Shown here piece after piece: positions 61,756 through 64,000 of a DNA stretch of 64,000 nucleotides. Position 1 is the stretch's first letter; the number at the start of each line of letters is the position of its first letter. The stretch spans positions 46,821-110,820 of the forward strand of contig JAHEMF010000003.1 in NCBI GenBank assembly GCA_024643795.1, read 5' to 3'. The notes under the pieces were generated by a model. That model searched no databases. It saw nothing but the letters and a program-made list of their open reading frames with translations, and was not told the DNA's origin. A program made the translations under genes and the position numbers. Origin of the DNA: Bacteroidota bacterium. GTDB lineage: Bacteria; Bacteroidota; Bacteroidia; AKYH767-A; OLB10.

Positions 61756-62286
61756 ATGAAAAATTTAAAACTTGCAGTATTGACGGTAGCTCTGCTCTTT
61801 GCAGGCTCATTTTTATCTGTTGCACAAGAGTTGCGCCAGGGTACCAATGTTGGTGAAAAAGCCATTGATCTGGCATTTACCAGTCCTGAAGGCAAAACTA
61901 TTGCCCTTTCCTCACTCAAAGGGCAGCTGGTGCTGATCGACTTTTGGGCATCATGGTGTGGGCCTTGCAGGATGGAAAACCCCAACCTTGTTACAGCCTA
62001 TAATAAATACAAGGATGCCAAATTCAAAGGAGCAAAAGGATTCACTATTTATAGCGTCAGCTTGGATAAATCCAAAGATGCTTGGGTGAAAGCCATTGAA
62101 ACAGATAAGCTTGCATGGGAATATCATGTTAGTGACCTGGGTGGATGGCAATCAAAGCCTGCTCAGATCTATCAGGTTTATTCAATACCTACAAACTGGC
62201 TGATTGACCAAAATGGAGTTATTGTGGCCAAAAACCTCAGGGGAGCTGCACTTGACCAGGCGCTTCAAAAAATGGCTTCAGAATAA
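61756..62286 (+). CDS. TlpA/ResA-like periplasmic thioredoxin
   Basis: This 176-residue exported thioredoxin-fold protein has a signal peptide (LAVLTVALLFAGSFLSVAQ). The redox site is WCGPC in LIDFWASWCGPCRMENP. It is followed by a canonical cis-Pro loop (VYSIPTNWLIDQNGVIVAKN). The AhpC/TSA-like insertion (YSVSLDKSKDAWVKAIE) is typical of TlpA/ResA proteins, which reduce periplasmic disulphides or help cytochrome c maturation. The partner is not known. It ends at a clear terminator before the grpE leader. Confidence 0.92.
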   Translation: MKNLKLAVLTVALLFAGSFLSVAQELRQGTNVGEKAIDLAFTSPEGKTIALSSLKGQLVLIDFWASWCGPCRMENPNLVTAYNKYKDAKFKGAKGFTIYSVSLDKSKDAWVKAIETDKLAWEYHVSDLGGWQSKPAQIYQVYSIPTNWLIDQNGVIVAKNLRGAALDQALQKMASE

Positions 62287-62307
62287 TAAATCACTGATTT
62301 ACACGAT

Positions 62308-62345
62308 AAAACGGCAGTTACCTCCATGGTAGCTTCCGTTTTTCT
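62308..62345 (+). terminator. Intrinsic terminator of the TlpA-like gene
   Basis: A stem of about 11 bp, with one G-U pair and one mismatch (AACGG-AGTTACC against GGTAGCT-CCGTT), encloses TCCAT. It runs directly into TTTTTC. It starts 22 bases after the stop codon. Confidence 0.7.
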
Positions 62346-62399
62346 ATTTTTGCCTGCCAAATTGACCCTTTCAAGGTGTTGGCAAAGTATTTGAGCACG

Positions 62400-62431
62400 C
62401 GGGTTCTCATGAAGAACCCGTTAATTTTTTA
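62400..62431 (+). terminator. Terminator-like hairpin in the grpE leader
   Basis: A perfect 8-bp stem (CGGGTTCT/AGAACCCG) with loop CATGA is followed by TTAATTTTTTA. It ends 8 bases before the grpE ATG. A separate terminator already closes the upstream gene, so this one probably lies inside the grpE leader. It could attenuate transcription, act as a temperature-sensitive fold, or simply back up the first terminator. Confidence 0.6.
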
Positions 62432-62438
62432 ACAAAGA

Positions 62439-63020
62439 ATGATACAAGAACACGAAAAACATAACAGTAGCCAGGAAACTCAGGACGAGGAAAGCCTGAA
62501 TCAAGCAGGTGACGCATTTACACCTGAAATGAAGCCCTCCGATCTTGAAGGAGAAATTTCAACGGATCAGGAAAATGAAGAACAATTGAGGAAAGACCTT
62601 GAAAAAGCCAGGAATGAATATTTGTACTTGTTTTCGGAATTTGAAAACTTCAAAAAACGTACGCTTAAGGAAAGAATGGAACTTCTAAAAAACGCATCAC
62701 AGGATGTCATCATTTCGATGTTGCCTGTGCTTGATGATTTTGAAAGAGCCATCAAGTCTATGGAAGAATCAAAAACAGAAGAAAAAGTTTTGGAAGGAGT
62801 AATACTCATTCAAAATAAATTGAAATCTGCTTTGGAACAAAAAGGATTAAAGAAAATGAACTCGGTAGGTGAACAATTCGATACAGATTTTCATGAAGCC
62901 ATAACTCAGGTACCGGCTACCGAAGCAAGTCCGGTGAATACCGTTGTTGATGAGGCAGAATGTGGCTATTTATTAAATGAAAAAGTGATAAGGCACGCCA
63001 AGGTTGTGGTTGCTGGATGA
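62439..63020 (+). CDS. grpE: Nucleotide exchange factor GrpE
   Basis: GrpE releases ADP from DnaK in the DnaK-DnaJ chaperone cycle. The 193-residue protein has an acidic N-terminal region, a long dimerising helix ([33 protein letters not shown] split over residues 50-85) and a C-terminal beta wing ([20 protein letters not shown], then [14 protein letters not shown]). It lies 11 bases upstream of dnaJ, forming a heat-shock operon. No CIRCE operator is visible upstream. A terminator-like hairpin lies in its leader. Confidence 0.95.
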   Translation: MIQEHEKHNSSQETQDEESLNQAGDAFTPEMKPSDLEGEISTDQENEEQLRKDLEKARNEYLYLFSEFENFKKRTLKERMELLKNASQDVIISMLPVLDDFERAIKSMEESKTEEKVLEGVILIQNKLKSALEQKGLKKMNSVGEQFDTDFHEAITQVPATEASPVNTVVDEAECGYLLNEKVIRHAKVVVAG

Positions 63021-63031
63021 TAAGAGATCAT

Positions 63032-64000
63032 ATGTCAAAGAGAGATTATTACGAAGTATTAGGTGTTCAAAAGAGTGCCAATGACGGTGAAATAAAAAAG
63101 GCTTATCGGCAGATGGCTTTGAAATATCACCCTGATAAAAATCCCGGTGATAAGGAGTCAGAAGAAAAATTCAAGGAAGCAGCGGAGGCGTACGAAGTAT
63201 TAAGCAACGCAGATAAAAAAGCTAGGTATGATCAGTATGGTCATCAAGGTGTTGGTAATGGTGCAGGAGGCGGATATGGAATGAATATGGATGATATCTT
63301 CAGTCAGTTTGGAGATATCTTTGGAGGGCATAATCCATTTGAGAGCTTTTTTGGTGGCGGAGGTGGTGGAAGAACACGTTATGTGAATAAGGGTTCTAAT
63401 ATTCGCATCAAAGTAAAACTTACTTTACCGGAGATCACAAATGGTGTTGAGAAAAAGATAAAGGTCAATAAATTTGTTGCATGCGATCCATGTAAAGGAA
63501 CCGGTGCAGCAAACTCTTCAGCCTTTGATACATGTGGCACATGCAGAGGAACAGGACAGGTCAGAAGAGTAACTAACACTATCCTGGGTCAGATGCAAAC
63601 TACATCAACTTGTCCGGCATGTAGTGGCGAAGGTCAAACCATTTCTAAAAAATGTACCGAGTGTCATGGAAGTGGTGTAAGAAAAGGAGAGGAAGTTATT
63701 TCCATTAACATCCCGGCAGGTGTGGGCGACGGTATGCAGGTCAATGTTAGTGGTAAAGGTAATGCAGCTGAAAGAGGAGGTATCCCTGGAGATCTGCTCA
63801 TTGTTATAGAGGAAGTGGAAGATGAATTTTTAAAGCGAGATGGGAATAATCTATTGTATGAACTTTATGTAAGCTTGCCTGATGCGGCACTTGGTAAAAC
63901 GGTAGAAGTGCCAACAGTGGATGGAAAAGCCAAGATAAAAATAGAACCGGGTACACAAGGTGGTAAGGTGCTTAGACTGAAAGGGAAAGGTTTACCGCAA
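63032..64000 (+). CDS. dnaJ: Chaperone DnaJ (cut by right edge)
   Basis: DnaJ delivers substrates to DnaK and stimulates its ATPase. The frame is open for 323 codons to the window end. The J domain ([20 protein letters not shown]) carries HPD at residues 33-35. A Gly/Phe-rich linker follows. Four zinc-binding CxxCxGxG repeats come next: [27 protein letters not shown] and CTECHGSGV. The start of C-terminal domain I/II is present. About 50-60 residues are probably missing beyond the edge, judging from the usual length of about 380. Confidence 0.96.
   Translation, partial: MSKRDYYEVLGVQKSANDGEIKKAYRQMALKYHPDKNPGDKESEEKFKEAAEAYEVLSNADKKARYDQYGHQGVGNGAGGGYGMNMDDIFSQFGDIFGGHNPFESFFGGGGGGRTRYVNKGSNIRIKVKLTLPEITNGVEKKIKVNKFVACDPCKGTGAANSSAFDTCGTCRGTGQVRRVTNTILGQMQTTSTCPACSGEGQTISKKCTECHGSGVRKGEEVISINIPAGVGDGMQVNVSGKGNAAERGGIPGDLLIVIEEVEDEFLKRDGNNLLYELYVSLPDAALGKTVEVPTVDGKAKIKIEPGTQGGKVLRLKGKGLPQ

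Noticed and set aside
62287..62438. CIRCE (HrcA) operator upstream of grpE
   Set aside because: No TTAGCACTC-N9-GAGTGCTAA-like repeat is present. The symmetry seen there is a terminator-like hairpin with a U-tract.
1..64000. CRISPR array, insertion sequence, prophage, rRNA operon or chromosomal origin
   Set aside because: Reading both strands showed no regularly spaced repeats, transposase or phage genes, rRNA sequence, or cluster of DnaA boxes.

Overview
The window reads as a contiguous piece of a chromosome from a free-living member of the Bacteroidota, most like the Cytophagales/Chitinophagales side of the phylum (inference from gene content). The pointers are type IX secretion (T9SS) sorting tails on large exported proteins, a PorV/PorQ-type barrel, a TonB-dependent receptor with a carboxypeptidase-regulatory-like N-terminus, Bacteroidota-restricted families (DUF3822, DUF4290), tRNA genes without an encoded CCA, little sign of Shine-Dalgarno sites, and several upstream matches to the Bacteroidota -7 box TAnnTTTG. 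The DNA is AT-rich and even in composition. I see no insertion sequence, prophage, CRISPR array or rRNA operon.

Layout. 1-3689 (minus) is a fatty-acid block: acyl-CoA synthetase, universal stress protein, and the N-terminal part of a 3-hydroxyacyl-CoA dehydrogenase cut by the left edge. 3763-11624 holds a nitronate monooxygenase-like protein, a T9SS subtilase, an alpha/beta-hydrolase-fold protein without a catalytic serine, the Fe-S pair mrp/nfu, an alkyltransferase-like protein and a PKD/P-domain T9SS protein. 11776-15970 has pfkA plus a BadF-type kinase facing a four-gene overlapping operon (pilin-like protein, DUF3822, rsmD, coaD). 16076-25754 has a RecD/Dda-like helicase, an acyltransferase, tRNA-Val, LysE, a bacterial GH3 enzyme, icd, dnaX and a DUF481 barrel. 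25755-26294 is the largest gene-free gap. 26295-32915 is an accessory stretch of exported proteins, including a redoxin lipoprotein coupled to a haem c/copper monooxygenase-like lipoprotein. 32948-36502 is smc.

37349-46335 is a three-gene surface operon (TonB-dependent receptor, 1357-residue exported protein, PorV/PorQ-like barrel) bounded by a promoter-like site and a strong terminator. From 46417 to the right edge the content is mostly housekeeping: greA, HIT, ruvC, a flippase-like protein with a glycosyltransferase and an ABC permease, a flavin reductase, tRNA-Leu, tig-clpP-clpX, folA-thyA, a UvrD/PcrA helicase, DUF4290, murA, a TlpA-like thioredoxin, and grpE-dnaJ (dnaJ cut by the right edge).

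The window is largely ordinary core genome. The observations most worth following are (i) the haem c protein that keeps all six copper ligands of peptidylglycine monooxygenase, translationally coupled to a redoxin; (ii) a nine-A slippery run in dnaX with immediate stops in both other frames; (iii) the receptor/giant protein/PorV operon; (iv) intrinsic terminators placed just before greA and grpE; (v) a pilin-like plus PilM-like pair nested with rsmD and coaD; and (vi) several enzymes whose key residue is changed (MurA Cys to Asp, a serine-less hydrolase, an Ala alkyltransferase-like protein, Mrp without CxxC).
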